DNA of 64,000 nucleotides from Flavobacteriaceae bacterium (GTDB lineage Bacteria; Bacteroidota; Bacteroidia; UKL13-3). Positions 15,866-24,910 of this stretch are shown here, piece by piece. The stretch lies in the NCBI GenBank assembly GCA_009693575.1, contig SHWZ01000005.1, positions 1 through 64,000 of the forward strand, written 5' to 3'. The notes under the pieces are model-generated. The model saw nothing but the letters and a program-made list of their open reading frames with translations, had not been told where the DNA came from and did no database searches. The position numbers were made by a program, and so were the translations under genes. The number at the start of each line of letters is the position of its first letter. The stretch's first letter is position 1.

Positions 15866-17386
15866 CTAAAGACTCTCTTTCCCCACAAATTGCTCCCAAT
15901 CATCCTTTATTGAACCTTTTAGCACCCGTGGGAATTTGATTTGCCCTCCTTGTTTTCCTTTCAAGGCAAGAAACTCATTGAATTTTTCATTGGGTAGAAA
16001 GGTAAGGAAAATATAGGGGAGTGCGTGTTTGCGTTCAACAGCGTAGTCATCGTTCAGTTCGCAGATGCGTTGGTCAAGAAATTGCTTGAAAGTCTCCTTA
16101 TCTACAAGCCTATCAGTGCCCACATACCAGTGGTGAGCGTGTCGACCTTCATGGGTGTGGCCTATCACCGTATACTCATTGCTGATAATCCCAAACTTTT
16201 TGCAAGTATCGATCAACGCGGCATTCATGTTGTCAACGGAAAGATGTTCGCCACAAAGACTGAGATAATGCTTGGTACGTCCGATTATTTTTATTTCAAA
16301 TTTGGTGGTGTTAAGAAACTCAATGACATCGCCAATGAAATATCGCCAAGCCCCAGAGCAGGTACTTATCAGCAGGGCATATTCAACATTGGGCTTCACA
16401 TCTTTTATAGTCAAAAAATGAGCGTTGGCAAGCAGGTTTCCATCTGCATCGAAGTTATTCTCATCAAATGGTACAAATTCGTAAAATACCCCAGTGTTCA
16501 GTATCATTTTCATACCGGGGGCGTCGGGCTTGGTTTGGTAAGCAAAATACCCTTCGGAGGCCAAATAAGAATCCCAATAAGTAATCGGCTTGCCGCAGAG
16601 TTTATTCAGACTGTCTTTGTATGGGCTGATGGAAACGCCACCATGCACATACACCATAAAGTTAGGCCATATATCGTGGATATGGTTCAGGTCATATTCT
16701 TTGATAATGCGTTCCAATAGAATCTGAATCCAGGCAGGCACTCCGGCTATGATTCCAACATCCCAGCGGGGGGCATTTTTCACTATTTCGTCCAGTTTCT
16801 CTGCCCAGTTTTTCGTCCTGCGAATTGCTGGTTCGGGTTTAGTGAATGGTTCGTACCAAAATGGGACATGGCTTGTGGTAATTCCGCTGAGGTCACCACT
16901 ATAATTTGTGCCATTAAAATTGAGGTCGGTGCTGCCACCAACCACGAGGCTATGTTTGGCAAAACAATCTTTTGGTATGGCTTTGCATCGCCCCGCTGCC
17001 ACCACTTGCTTTATACTTGCCCGGCGGATAGCTTTGATGGTTTGCGAAGTGACAGGTATGTATTTACTTGACCCCTCAGAAGTGCCTGAACTAAGTGCAA
17101 AAAACTTAATATTTCCAGGCCAGGTCACCGATTTCTCACCATCAAAAGCACGCTGCCACCAAGGGTGCATCTTTTCGTAGTCGTGCCAAGGCACTAGCTT
17201 TTGGTATTCTTGAACCACATGGTCGCTAAACACGATGTCGCTGAAATGGTATTCTTGACCAAAAGCTGTATTACCGGCCTTTAGAAGTAGCCGTTTAAGC
17301 ACCTTCATTTGGGTGGCCTGTGCCCGAGCTGCGGCCGAAACACGGCGAAGGAGTGGGGATTTTACAATATCTGAAAGCAGGCTCAT
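15866..17386 (-). CDS. GH3 auxin-responsive-promoter family adenylating enzyme
   Basis: 506 residues, the usual length for bacterial GH3 members. The ATP-binding motif SSGTSEGSSKYIPVT lies near residue 105, followed by YWDSYLASEGYFAYQ and the C-terminal-domain motif IIGRTKHYLSLCGEHLS. Plant GH3 enzymes adenylate acyl acids and join them to amino acids. Bacteroidota homologues are common but their substrates are unknown. No peptide, auxin or siderophore gene adjoins it; neighbours are a VWA protein (convergent) and a PorT-like barrel (upstream, same strand, 51 nt away). The family is firm; the reaction in this organism is inference. Confidence 0.85.
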   Translation of the reverse strand: MSLLSDIVKSPLLRRVSAAARAQATQMKVLKRLLLKAGNTAFGQEYHFSDIVFSDHVVQEYQKLVPWHDYEKMHPWWQRAFDGEKSVTWPGNIKFFALSSGTSEGSSKYIPVTSQTIKAIRRASIKQVVAAGRCKAIPKDCFAKHSLVVGGSTDLNFNGTNYSGDLSGITTSHVPFWYEPFTKPEPAIRRTKNWAEKLDEIVKNAPRWDVGIIAGVPAWIQILLERIIKEYDLNHIHDIWPNFMVYVHGGVSISPYKDSLNKLCGKPITYWDSYLASEGYFAYQTKPDAPGMKMILNTGVFYEFVPFDENNFDADGNLLANAHFLTIKDVKPNVEYALLISTCSGAWRYFIGDVIEFLNTTKFEIKIIGRTKHYLSLCGEHLSVDNMNAALIDTCKKFGIISNEYTVIGHTHEGRHAHHWYVGTDRLVDKETFKQFLDQRICELNDDYAVERKHALPYIFLTFLPNEKFNEFLALKGKQGGQIKFPRVLKGSIKDDWEQFVGKESL

Positions 17387-17437
17387 GGTGCAATATTAAA
17401 CAAACTTTTGGCGTATTGCAACTGCCAGCGGAATACA

Positions 17438-18139
17438 CTACTTTTTGCTGCCAAACAGCAGGCCGATATTGAGCCCCCCCGAGTACAAGTAGCTATTTAG
17501 GTTATCGGTGCGGAATGAGTTAATGGATTTGCTAAAATTAGTTTCCACCCGCAGGAAGCAGCGTTTCATCAACTGAAAATCGGCACCGACCGAAAACATT
17601 GTGTTGAAAAGAAGCACGTGGTAAAGATTTTTGTTTATTTCGGTTTTGAATGTACTTGTTTGACCTTTGCTGGTCATTGCTGATTCCACAAAAGCATCCA
17701 AAAGGTAGTTGGTAGTGACACCTGCAGTAACGAACAAGGAGCTTTTGGATCGAGTGAAATGCAGCCTCAACTTGAGCGGGATACAAAGGAAGTTGTAAAG
17801 CGAGACCTCATTTAACCTGCCAAAAGCAATACCCCCCATAGGGTTTATTGTATCTCTAGAAGTCTGCTCTCCTTTTCGAGAATAATTGAGCCCTGTTTCA
17901 AACCCAAAAATTCCAAGAAGTTTCTTTTGAAAAACCACACCTGAAGTGAAGCCTAAAAAAGCTCTATCTTGACTATTTTTATTTTTCATCAAGGCATAAC
18001 TCGAAGTATCTGAAGTTGTAAGAATTCGAAAGGAATAATCGGGCGAAAAAGTGCCGCCAATCAATAGTTTTCGGTTGCTCTGAGCACTGATTGTAAGAAT
18101 TGCAAAAGCAAAAAATGGAAGTAAAATTATTTTTCTCAT
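17438..18139 (-). CDS. PorT-family outer-membrane beta-barrel protein
   Basis: 233 residues from the ATG at 18139 (MRKIILLPFFAFAILTISAQ, signal peptide). A longer in-frame start at 18196 is rejected because the -7 box TACCTTTG at 18148-18155 would fall inside it. The mature part has the small-barrel pattern of Bacteroidota PorT-like proteins: KLLIGGTFSPDYSFRIL near the N-terminus, GFETGLNYSRKG in the middle, LCIPLKLRLHF, FVTAGVTTNYLLD and a final GGLNIGLLFG. Typical size for the family is 200-250 residues. Function not known. A co-transcription link to the downstream GH3 gene is plausible. Confidence 0.65.
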   Translation of the reverse strand: MRKIILLPFFAFAILTISAQSNRKLLIGGTFSPDYSFRILTTSDTSSYALMKNKNSQDRAFLGFTSGVVFQKKLLGIFGFETGLNYSRKGEQTSRDTINPMGGIAFGRLNEVSLYNFLCIPLKLRLHFTRSKSSLFVTAGVTTNYLLDAFVESAMTSKGQTSTFKTEINKNLYHVLLFNTMFSVGADFQLMKRCFLRVETNFSKSINSFRTDNLNSYLYSGGLNIGLLFGSKK

Positions 18140-18147
18140 TGGTAGAA

Positions 18148-18155
18148 CAAAGGTA
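18148..18155 (-). promoter_or_regulatory. -7 box TACCTTTG upstream of the PorT-like gene
   Basis: Reads TACCTTTG on the minus strand, matching TANNTTTG. Its end is 8 nt from the ATG at 18139. No good -33 TTTG at the usual distance. Confidence 0.4.
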
Positions 18156-18248
18156 GAATAAGATATCGTTTGTAAAAATAGTTTTTTTATAAACAAACCA
18201 ATTAGACTTATTAGTTAAGAAGCAAAAAAAGGACAGTTACACTTCACC

Positions 18249-18261
18249 TAATTTCGCAGCC
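18249..18261 (+). promoter_or_regulatory. Variant -7 box TAATTTCGCAGCC upstream of purH
   Basis: TAATTTCG differs from TANNTTTG by one base. The identical 13-mer TAATTTCGCAGCC recurs at 23026-23038 upstream of gldG. Here it ends 9 nt before the purH ATG. Confidence 0.35.
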
Positions 18262-18270
18262 AAAAATAGC

Positions 18271-19791
18271 ATGCAAACAATAAAACCAATAAAGAATGCA
18301 CTGATTTCGGTGTACTACAAAGAGGGACTGGAGCCAATCATCGCAGAAATGAAGCGGCTTGGTGTGATCATCTACTCAACAGGTGGCACACAAGACTTCC
18401 TTGAAAAACAGGGCATAGAAGTAATGCCGGTGGAAGATCTAACAGGCTACCCGAGTATTTTAGGTGGAAGGGTAAAGACACTGCATCCTAAAGTGTTTGG
18501 TGGCATACTTGGCCGCAGGGAAAACGAAACCGATATGGCTGAAATGCAACAATATGAAATCCCAGAGCTAGACTTAATTATTGTGGATTTATATCCGTTT
18601 GAAGAAACTGTAAAATCTGGTGCAGTAGAGGTCGAAATTATCGAAAAAATAGATATTGGTGGGGTTTCACTCATAAGAGCAGCTGCAAAAAATTTCATGC
18701 ATGCTGCTATTGTTTCATCCAAAAATGAATATGGCTTTTTGTTGGGGAAACTGCAATCTCAAAGTGGCACAACGTTAGAAGACCGAAGGCATCTGTGCAA
18801 GCAAGCATTTTTCACCACAGCACAATACGACAGCGAGATTTTAAAATATTTTTCTGGCAACCCGTTGGAGTTTCAGGCGGGGGCTTTTGGCTCACCAATG
18901 GGTTTGCGTTATGGTGAAAACCCACATCAACAAGGTGCCTTTTTTGGTGATACAGAAAAATTGTTTGAACAACTGAATGGGAAAGAACTTTCGTATAACA
19001 ACCTAGTGGATGTGGAAGCGGCAATGGAATTGGTTAATGAATTTGAGAAGCCCTCTTGTGTAATTATTAAACATACTAATGCTTGCGGAGCGGCTGAACG
19101 GGAAACAGCTTTGGACGCTTGGAGAGATGCATTGGCGGGAGATCCAGTTTCAGCTTTTGGCGGAGTGGTAGCTTTTAATAGGGAAATAGATGCGGCTGTT
19201 GCAAAGGAAATTGACAGTATATTTTTTGAGCTACTGATTGCTCCTGCATTTACCAATGAGGCAATTGAAATTCTGAAATCAAAAAAGAACAGAATTGTAT
19301 TGAAGTTGAAGAAATTTTCGCCAGCCAAATACCAACACAAATCATTGCTAGGGGGCGTGTTGGTGCAGCAAAAAGATATTTTTCAAGAACAAAAGACACA
19401 CCTTAAAACGACTACAGAAAAGGCACCAACCGAAGCAGAAATAAATGATTTACTCTTTGCTTTGCGATTGGTGAAACATACCAAAAGTAACACCATTGTG
19501 TTGGCAAAAAATAGACAGCTGCTAGGCAGCGGCTGCGGAATGACTTCGAGGGTGGATGCATTGAAACATGCTATCAAAAAATCCCAGGAATTTGGTTTTG
19601 ATTTGAAAGGTGCTGTGATGGCAAGCGATGCTTTTTTTCCTTTCCCAGATTGTGTAGAGATAGCGAATGAGTCGGGGATAAAAGCAGTGGTGCAGCCAGG
19701 CGGTTCAGTGAAAGACCAACTTAGCATTGACTACTGCAATCAACACCAAGTGGCCATGGTGTTCACAGGCATCAGGCATTTCAAACATTGA
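18271..19791 (+). CDS. purH: Bifunctional AICAR formyltransferase / IMP cyclohydrolase
   Basis: 506 residues, the full bifunctional length. The N-terminal MGS-like IMP cyclohydrolase domain shows the nucleotide site STGGTQDFL and LGGRVKTLHPKVFGGIL. The C-terminal AICAR transformylase domain shows LRYGENPHQ and the catalytic IIKHTNACGAA (Lys-His pair), then FPFPDCVEIA and VQPGGSVKDQ near the end. It carries out the last two steps of purine synthesis. The stop overlaps the start of the next gene (TGATG), so that gene is probably translationally coupled. The purF-like gene is 6 kb downstream on the same strand. Confidence 0.97.
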   Translation: MQTIKPIKNALISVYYKEGLEPIIAEMKRLGVIIYSTGGTQDFLEKQGIEVMPVEDLTGYPSILGGRVKTLHPKVFGGILGRRENETDMAEMQQYEIPELDLIIVDLYPFEETVKSGAVEVEIIEKIDIGGVSLIRAAAKNFMHAAIVSSKNEYGFLLGKLQSQSGTTLEDRRHLCKQAFFTTAQYDSEILKYFSGNPLEFQAGAFGSPMGLRYGENPHQQGAFFGDTEKLFEQLNGKELSYNNLVDVEAAMELVNEFEKPSCVIIKHTNACGAAERETALDAWRDALAGDPVSAFGGVVAFNREIDAAVAKEIDSIFFELLIAPAFTNEAIEILKSKKNRIVLKLKKFSPAKYQHKSLLGGVLVQQKDIFQEQKTHLKTTTEKAPTEAEINDLLFALRLVKHTKSNTIVLAKNRQLLGSGCGMTSRVDALKHAIKKSQEFGFDLKGAVMASDAFFPFPDCVEIANESGIKAVVQPGGSVKDQLSIDYCNQHQVAMVFTGIRHFKH

Positions 19792-20696
19792 TGGGAAAAG
19801 TAGAACTTTTTTTTAATAAAAACCTTCCTTCGCGGGTTGATGAAATATATGACCCGCTCTTCGATGACAAGCAACTAAAAGTATATGTCAAGCGTGATGA
19901 TCTGCTGCACCCACACATAAGCGGTAACAAATGGCGGAAGCTAAAATACTTGCTTATGCAAGCAGAAGTGGAGAGCAAAAAGCATATTGTTTCTTTTGGA
20001 GGGGCTTACTCCAATCACTTACCTGCTTTGGCTGCAGCCTGTCATGAACTTGGGTTTGATTCAACGGGCATTATACGAGGAGAGGAACTGAATGATGAAA
20101 GCAATGCACAGCTTTCATTCTGCAAAAAAAAAGGAATGAACTTGATTTTTGTGGGGCGGGAAAAGTATAAAAATAAAAAACAAATTTTTGATGAATTTTT
20201 GGCATGGACACCAACCTCGGACAACCATTTTGGACAAAGCAGCACTACACTATTTGTAGACGAAGGAGGCTACTCCATATTGGGAGCTAAAGGTTGTGAA
20301 GCAATCATTGATGAGTTGGAATGTGAATATGATCATATAATTCTACCTGTAGGAACCGGAACTACTTTGGCAGGCATGGAGAATGCTATAAATCTATCAA
20401 AGACAAAACTTCACGGTATCGTAGTTTTAAAAGGTGCTGAATACTTGGCTGAGCAGATAAAGATATTAGCACCAGAAAGTACTAATTGGCAATTGCACCA
20501 TCAATTTCATGCCGGTGGCTTTGCCAAGGCTACAAAGGAACTTCTAAAATTTATCCAAACAAAACAAATGGTTTGGAATATACCTTTTGAACCTGTTTAT
20601 TCGGGCAAGATGGCCTTCGGGTTTTATAGGTTGGCAAGTGAAGGATTGTTTGAAGAAGGGACAAAGGTGCTGATGGTGCATACGGGAGGACTTTAA
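19791..20696 (+). CDS. PLP-dependent enzyme, D-cysteine desulfhydrase / ACC deaminase family
   Basis: 301 residues from the ATG at 19791, which shares its A with the purH stop (TGATG). The substrate and cofactor sites are visible: VKRDDLLHPHISGNKWRKLKY with the Schiff-base lysine in GNKWRK, then SFGGAYSNH, and a phosphate-gripping loop ILPVGTGTTLAGM. Family members act either as 1-aminocyclopropane-1-carboxylate deaminase or, more often in bacteria, as D-cysteine desulfhydrase releasing pyruvate, sulfide and ammonia. Sequence alone does not choose between them. Linkage to purH appears to be positional only. Confidence 0.85.
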   Translation: MGKVELFFNKNLPSRVDEIYDPLFDDKQLKVYVKRDDLLHPHISGNKWRKLKYLLMQAEVESKKHIVSFGGAYSNHLPALAAACHELGFDSTGIIRGEELNDESNAQLSFCKKKGMNLIFVGREKYKNKKQIFDEFLAWTPTSDNHFGQSSTTLFVDEGGYSILGAKGCEAIIDELECEYDHIILPVGTGTTLAGMENAINLSKTKLHGIVVLKGAEYLAEQIKILAPESTNWQLHHQFHAGGFAKATKELLKFIQTKQMVWNIPFEPVYSGKMAFGFYRLASEGLFEEGTKVLMVHTGGL

Positions 20697-20767
20697 GTTA
20701 GTGACTCGTCCTAAAAAAAGTTTACAGTTTGCTCAACAAGGCTGATAAACAATTACCGAGTTAGCTA

Positions 20768-21361
20768 ATGGACTATTCCTACCTTTGCACTGTGCACGAT
20801 ATCGAACCCTATTTTAACTGGCGGAACTTGTATACGAGTGAGAACGACCCTCGCTCACCTTACTACAAAAAAAAGCACAACGAGTTTGAATACCACAATA
20901 AAATTTACAACTTCCTTATTCACCCACAATGGGATGAGTTTGGCTCAGCTACTTTATACTTGAAACTTCTTTTTGTAGATTATGCAGAAGGATATGCCGT
21001 TATTGAATTCATCGGCGAATGGAACGATGCTGTGAACAACGACATCATGTGGTTAAAGCGGGAAGTGCTGGAGGTGCTGGCTACAGAGGGTATCGCTAAA
21101 TATATACTCATTGGTGAAAACGTAATGAACTTTCATAGCTCCGACGATTGCTACTACGAAGAATGGTTTCAGGAGGTGGGTGATGGTTGGATTGCTGCCA
21201 TCAATTTCAAGAAACATGTGCAACAGGAATTTGGTAATGTGAATGTTGACTACTATCTCAATTTTGGCGGCGAACTGGACACCATGAATTGGCGTATACT
21301 TACTCCTCAATTGTTGTTTGAACGGGTGAGCTGGGTAATGGGTAGTCGGCTGGGAGCTTAA
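20768..21361 (+). CDS. Conserved hypothetical cytoplasmic protein
   Basis: 197 residues, no signal peptide or membrane segment, rich in aromatic and acidic residues (YFNWRNLYTSENDPRSPYY, DCYYEEWFQEVGDGW). No family recognised. It lies between a PLP enzyme and a TPR gene, each more than 70 nt away. The start is ambiguous. ATG at 20768 is the longest, but a perfect -7 box TACCTTTG at 20780-20787 lies just inside, 4 nt before an in-frame GTG at 20792 (residue 9). That is the same spacing seen before scoA, so a leaderless start at 20792 is possible. Confidence 0.6.
   Translation: MDYSYLCTVHDIEPYFNWRNLYTSENDPRSPYYKKKHNEFEYHNKIYNFLIHPQWDEFGSATLYLKLLFVDYAEGYAVIEFIGEWNDAVNNDIMWLKREVLEVLATEGIAKYILIGENVMNFHSSDDCYYEEWFQEVGDGWIAAINFKKHVQQEFGNVNVDYYLNFGGELDTMNWRILTPQLLFERVSWVMGSRLGA
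20780..20787 (+). promoter_or_regulatory. -7 box TACCTTTG inside the annotated 5' end
   Basis: Perfect TANNTTTG match 4 nt before an in-frame GTG at 20792. If functional, the 197-aa protein loses its first 8 residues and is read from a leaderless mRNA. Confidence 0.3.
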
Positions 21362-21607
21362 TTCTAACTCACCATCCTACTGCCCAGTTAGATCAAAAGT
21401 AAAGTAACATGAGACCATAGTTGAATAATCAAGACGTTTTGAAGCCAATTTGCGATAACACTTTATTTGTTTCAAGTTCAAGGTTACTTTTGTGCGGTGG
21501 AGTGAGTGTGAGAATTTGATGATGTGGAAGTGTGTTTAGTTTATTTATCCGAAGCCCTGCATCAAAGATTTTCAAATTAGCATCTCACCGAATTACTTAA
21601 TACTTAA

Positions 21608-23020
21608 ATGTCCTTCTCTCCCCGCCAACCCGACGAAGACCCAGAAACCTTGAAGGCTGTAGAAGCCTTTGAGTTGATGTTGCAGGGCAAAGGGCCAGCC
21701 TATTTTGAAGAAGAGCAACTGGAAGAGATCATAGACCACTACATGATGAAAAGCCAGTTGAAGAAAGCTGAGATGGCCATAGACCATGCCGAACAAACCT
21801 ATCCATATAGCACAGGGTTTTTGGTGAAACGTGCCTCCATCAACCTCATGAAAGGCGACCTGAAACAGGCCAACGAATTGATAGAAAAAGCCGAAACAAT
21901 AGAGCCTAACAACCCCGATATTTATTTGCTAAAGGCAGAGCTGGCTTCGCAAAACGATGACTTTGACAAGGTAGAGGAATATTTCAAAAAAGCCCTAGCA
22001 TATACCGACGACAAAAACGATGTGTGCTTTGGTATGGCCGTTATCTACATCAATGCCATGCGGTTTGAAAAAGCCGCCAACGTGCTGGAAAAAGTGGTGG
22101 AAAACGACCCCGAAAACGAACACGCCATCTACGAACTGGCCATGTGTTACCACGAAAGCGGCAAGCACAACGAAGCCATTCGCTGGTTCAATAAATTTTT
22201 GGATATAGAACCTTACTCACCCTTTGCATGGTTCAACCTGGGAACTGCTTATTCGGCCAAAGGCCAAAATGCCAAGGCCGTGGAAGCCTACGACTATGCC
22301 CTCGTTATTGACGAAACCTTTGCCTCCGCTTGGTTCAACAAGGCCAATGCCCTGTATGAGCAAGGCAAGTATGATGAAGCCCTCGCCTGCTTCAAAACAG
22401 TGATGGAGATTGAGGGCAAGGATGCCACCACCATGTGCAATATTGCCAACTGCTACCATGCTTTAGAGAATTTGGAAGAATCGGAAAGCTGGTACCGCAG
22501 CACCTTGGAAATGAACCCCAAATATGCCGATGCGTGGTTTGGCCTTGGTCTGTGTGCCGATAGCCGCAACCAGTTTGACAAAGCGGCATTCCACTACCGC
22601 CGTGCCTTGTTGATAGACGGCAGCAACGCGGAATACCTACATGCTTTTGGGGATGTGAACTACGAACTGAACGAAATGCAGGCCGCCCTCCACTGCTACC
22701 AAAAGGTATGTGAACTGGAGCCCGAAAATGCAGATGCCTGGCACGACCAAGGTGTTACCCTCTTTGGCATGGGCCAAGTGGAAGCAGCTATAGAAGCCCT
22801 GCTGAAAGGCATGAAAATATTGCCTCAGCAAACGGAATTCCTGTACCGCATAGCATCCTTTCTTTTAGAAACCGCAGGCCGCGAAAAAGATGGCCTATTC
22901 TGGCTTGAAAAAGCCCTGCTGAAAGAGCCCGAAAAAGCCTATTGCCTGTTTCATTTTGAACCAAGCCTGAAAGACAACCCAAACGTGGCCGATTTGGTGA
23001 AGCGGTTTGAGCGGGGGTGA
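21608..23020 (+). CDS. Tetratricopeptide-repeat protein
   Basis: 470 residues made almost wholly of TPR units (about 11-12), such as GMAVIYINAMRFEKAANVLE, YELAMCYHESGKHNEAIRWF and WFNLGTAYSAKGQNAKAVEAY. No signal peptide; the N-terminus is acidic and begins MSFSPRQPDEDPETL, so it is probably cytoplasmic. It should act as a protein-interaction scaffold; its partner is unknown. It is followed at 38 nt by gldG on the same strand. TPR proteins of this size beside gliding or cell-envelope genes are common in Bacteroidota, but a gliding role here is inference. Confidence 0.85.
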   Translation: MSFSPRQPDEDPETLKAVEAFELMLQGKGPAYFEEEQLEEIIDHYMMKSQLKKAEMAIDHAEQTYPYSTGFLVKRASINLMKGDLKQANELIEKAETIEPNNPDIYLLKAELASQNDDFDKVEEYFKKALAYTDDKNDVCFGMAVIYINAMRFEKAANVLEKVVENDPENEHAIYELAMCYHESGKHNEAIRWFNKFLDIEPYSPFAWFNLGTAYSAKGQNAKAVEAYDYALVIDETFASAWFNKANALYEQGKYDEALACFKTVMEIEGKDATTMCNIANCYHALENLEESESWYRSTLEMNPKYADAWFGLGLCADSRNQFDKAAFHYRRALLIDGSNAEYLHAFGDVNYELNEMQAALHCYQKVCELEPENADAWHDQGVTLFGMGQVEAAIEALLKGMKILPQQTEFLYRIASFLLETAGREKDGLFWLEKALLKEPEKAYCLFHFEPSLKDNPNVADLVKRFERG

Positions 23021-23025
23021 GGGGT

Positions 23026-23038
23026 TAATTTCGCAGCC
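23026..23038 (+). promoter_or_regulatory. Variant -7 box TAATTTCGCAGCC upstream of gldG
   Basis: Identical over 13 bases to the element before purH (18249-18261). A TTTG at 23006-23009 lies 16 nt upstream, slightly short for a -33 element. It ends 20 nt before the TTG start of gldG. Confidence 0.35.
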
Positions 23039-23058
23039 TCCATTTCACTAACCCAGCC

Positions 23059-24759
23059 TTGGCCAAAAGACCCAACATCCGTTTTCAATCCCTAACCGGG
23101 CTGCTTCTTGCCACAGCTTTGCTGCTGGTTTTGAATTTGCTTTCGCAGCAGTTTTTCCTCCGACTCGACCTAACGGCTGAGAAGCGTTACACTCTGGCCA
23201 AGCCCAGCCGCGACTTGGCCAAAGGCTTGAAAGATGTGGCCTATTTCAAAATATACTTGGAGGGCGATTTCCCGGCAGGGTACAAGCACCTGCAAAAAGC
23301 CACGTTGGAGATTTTGGAAGAATACCGAGCGTATGCCGGGGCCAATATTGAATTTGAATTTGAAGACCCATTTGAAAAAGCAGGAACGCAGGAAGAGAAA
23401 GATAAAATAACTGAACAGCTATACAAGAAAGGGCTGCAACCCATGCCCGTGAAGTTGGATGAAACAGATGAACTTTCTACCAAAACTATTATACCCGGTG
23501 CTGTGGTCAGCTATCAAGGCAAAGAGTTTCCGCTGAACCTAATGCGACAGCAGTTTTTCCCGGGGGCCAACAACGAAGAGGAACTGAACAAGAGTGTAGA
23601 AAACCTGGAATACTGTATATCGGATGTGCTTCGCAAATGCGTGACCGAAAAGAAGAAACGCATAGGCTTCACTGCAGGCCATGGCGAACTGCCACGTGAC
23701 GAGCTGGCCTCTGCCGCCAATGGGCTGATGGAAAGCTACGACGTGGAACGCATCAAGCTACAAGACCTGCCGCCCGTCGAACTAAACAAATATGATGTAC
23801 TGGTTGTCGCCAAGCCAGATTCTATATACAATCCTTACGAACGTTTTAAACTTGACCAATATGTGATGCACGGCGGCAAGGTTCTTTGGTTGGTAGAAAA
23901 TGTGGTGGCCGATATGGATAGCATCAGCCGTTACAAAGAATTTCTGACCCCCACGATAGAAACAGGATTGGAAGAACTGCTCTTCAAATACGGGGCACGG
24001 GTGAACTACAGCCTGCTGAGCGATTTGCAGTGCAACTTTATACCCGTGATAAAACAGATGCAGAACGGGCAGCCCGGGCAGGATATGGTTCCATGGACAT
24101 TTTACCCGATACTTTCAAGCACCTCCAAGCACCCCATCGTGAAGAACCTGGAACCTGTGTGGGGGCAGTTCACTTGCACCATTGACACAGTGGGCGGCAA
24201 GGGCATACGCAAAACGGTATTGCTCAGCAGCAGCGACCACAGCCGCACCCTCAGCAGCCCGGTGATGATTAGTATAAAAAACTCGGTGGTGAGGCAGCAA
24301 GATGTTGGGCTTTTCAACAAAGCTAACCTGCCAGTATCGGTACTGTTGGAAGGCAAGTTCAAATCCTTTTTTGCCAACTACACCATGGACTCTGTGCCGG
24401 CAGAATTGGACTTCAAAAGCGAATCGCCCGAAAGCCGCATGATAGTGGTAGGCGATGGCGACATCATACGAAACCAGGTGAAACGCAGCACCGGAGAAAT
24501 ATATCCTTTGGGCTACGACCGCTATACCCGCACCACCTTCGGCAACATGAAATTCATACAAAATTGTATAGACTACCTGCTGGATGGCCACGGCCTGATA
24601 GAAGTACGCACCAAAGAGTTTCAGGTGCGATTGCTCGACCGGGCAAAGGTGAAACAGGAACGCTTCAAATGGCAGGTAATCAATATGGCTTTGCCGCTGC
24701 TGCTGCTGTTTGTATTCGCTGGTGCAAACAATGCTGTGCGGAAGAAGAAGTATGGGTGA
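23059..24759 (+). CDS. gldG: Gliding motility protein GldG (ABC-transporter-associated)
   Basis: 566 residues. The start is TTG at 23059; no ATG precedes the conserved N-terminus MAKRPNIRFQSLTGLLLA. One membrane segment lies near residues 12-30 and another near 540-560 (WQVINMALPLLLLFVFAGAN), bracketing a large extracytoplasmic domain with RLDLTAEKRYTLAKPS, KTIIPGAVVSYQGKE and RIGFTAGHGELPRDEL. This is the GldG pattern: in Flavobacterium GldG forms an ABC transporter with GldF and the ATPase GldA and is needed for gliding. No gldF or gldA is adjacent here, which is unusual. A DUF4340 protein follows at 151 nt. Confidence 0.9.
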   Translation: MAKRPNIRFQSLTGLLLATALLLVLNLLSQQFFLRLDLTAEKRYTLAKPSRDLAKGLKDVAYFKIYLEGDFPAGYKHLQKATLEILEEYRAYAGANIEFEFEDPFEKAGTQEEKDKITEQLYKKGLQPMPVKLDETDELSTKTIIPGAVVSYQGKEFPLNLMRQQFFPGANNEEELNKSVENLEYCISDVLRKCVTEKKKRIGFTAGHGELPRDELASAANGLMESYDVERIKLQDLPPVELNKYDVLVVAKPDSIYNPYERFKLDQYVMHGGKVLWLVENVVADMDSISRYKEFLTPTIETGLEELLFKYGARVNYSLLSDLQCNFIPVIKQMQNGQPGQDMVPWTFYPILSSTSKHPIVKNLEPVWGQFTCTIDTVGGKGIRKTVLLSSSDHSRTLSSPVMISIKNSVVRQQDVGLFNKANLPVSVLLEGKFKSFFANYTMDSVPAELDFKSESPESRMIVVGDGDIIRNQVKRSTGEIYPLGYDRYTRTTFGNMKFIQNCIDYLLDGHGLIEVRTKEFQVRLLDRAKVKQERFKWQVINMALPLLLLFVFAGANNAVRKKKYG

Positions 24760-24771
24760 AAGGGAAGTACG

Positions 24772-24811
24772 TCCCGATAGCTATCGGGATTGGGAAGTAC
24801 GAAGTACGAAT
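24772..24811. repeat. Palindrome TCCCGATAGCTATCGGGA plus TACGAAGTACGAAT repeat
   Basis: The 18-bp palindrome at 24772-24789 is identical to the core at 6601-6618 and is bracketed by direct repeats GGGAAGTACG (24762-24771) and GGGAAGTACG (24792-24801). The second overlaps TACGAAGTACGAAT at 24798-24811, the inverted copy of the repeat at 6025. The two repeat families therefore co-occur in this spacer. Confidence 0.7.
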
Positions 24812-24910
24812 GATTCAAATTAAAGCAACTACATCAAGCCTTCATTCGTTCTAACATTGCCCAAACTATTTTACCCAATTTGCCCAATTCACATACTTTA
24901 CCTAATAATA

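Noticed and set aside
16025..16720. 231-codon open frame on plus strand
   Set aside because: Antisense to the GH3 gene, no recognisable domain.
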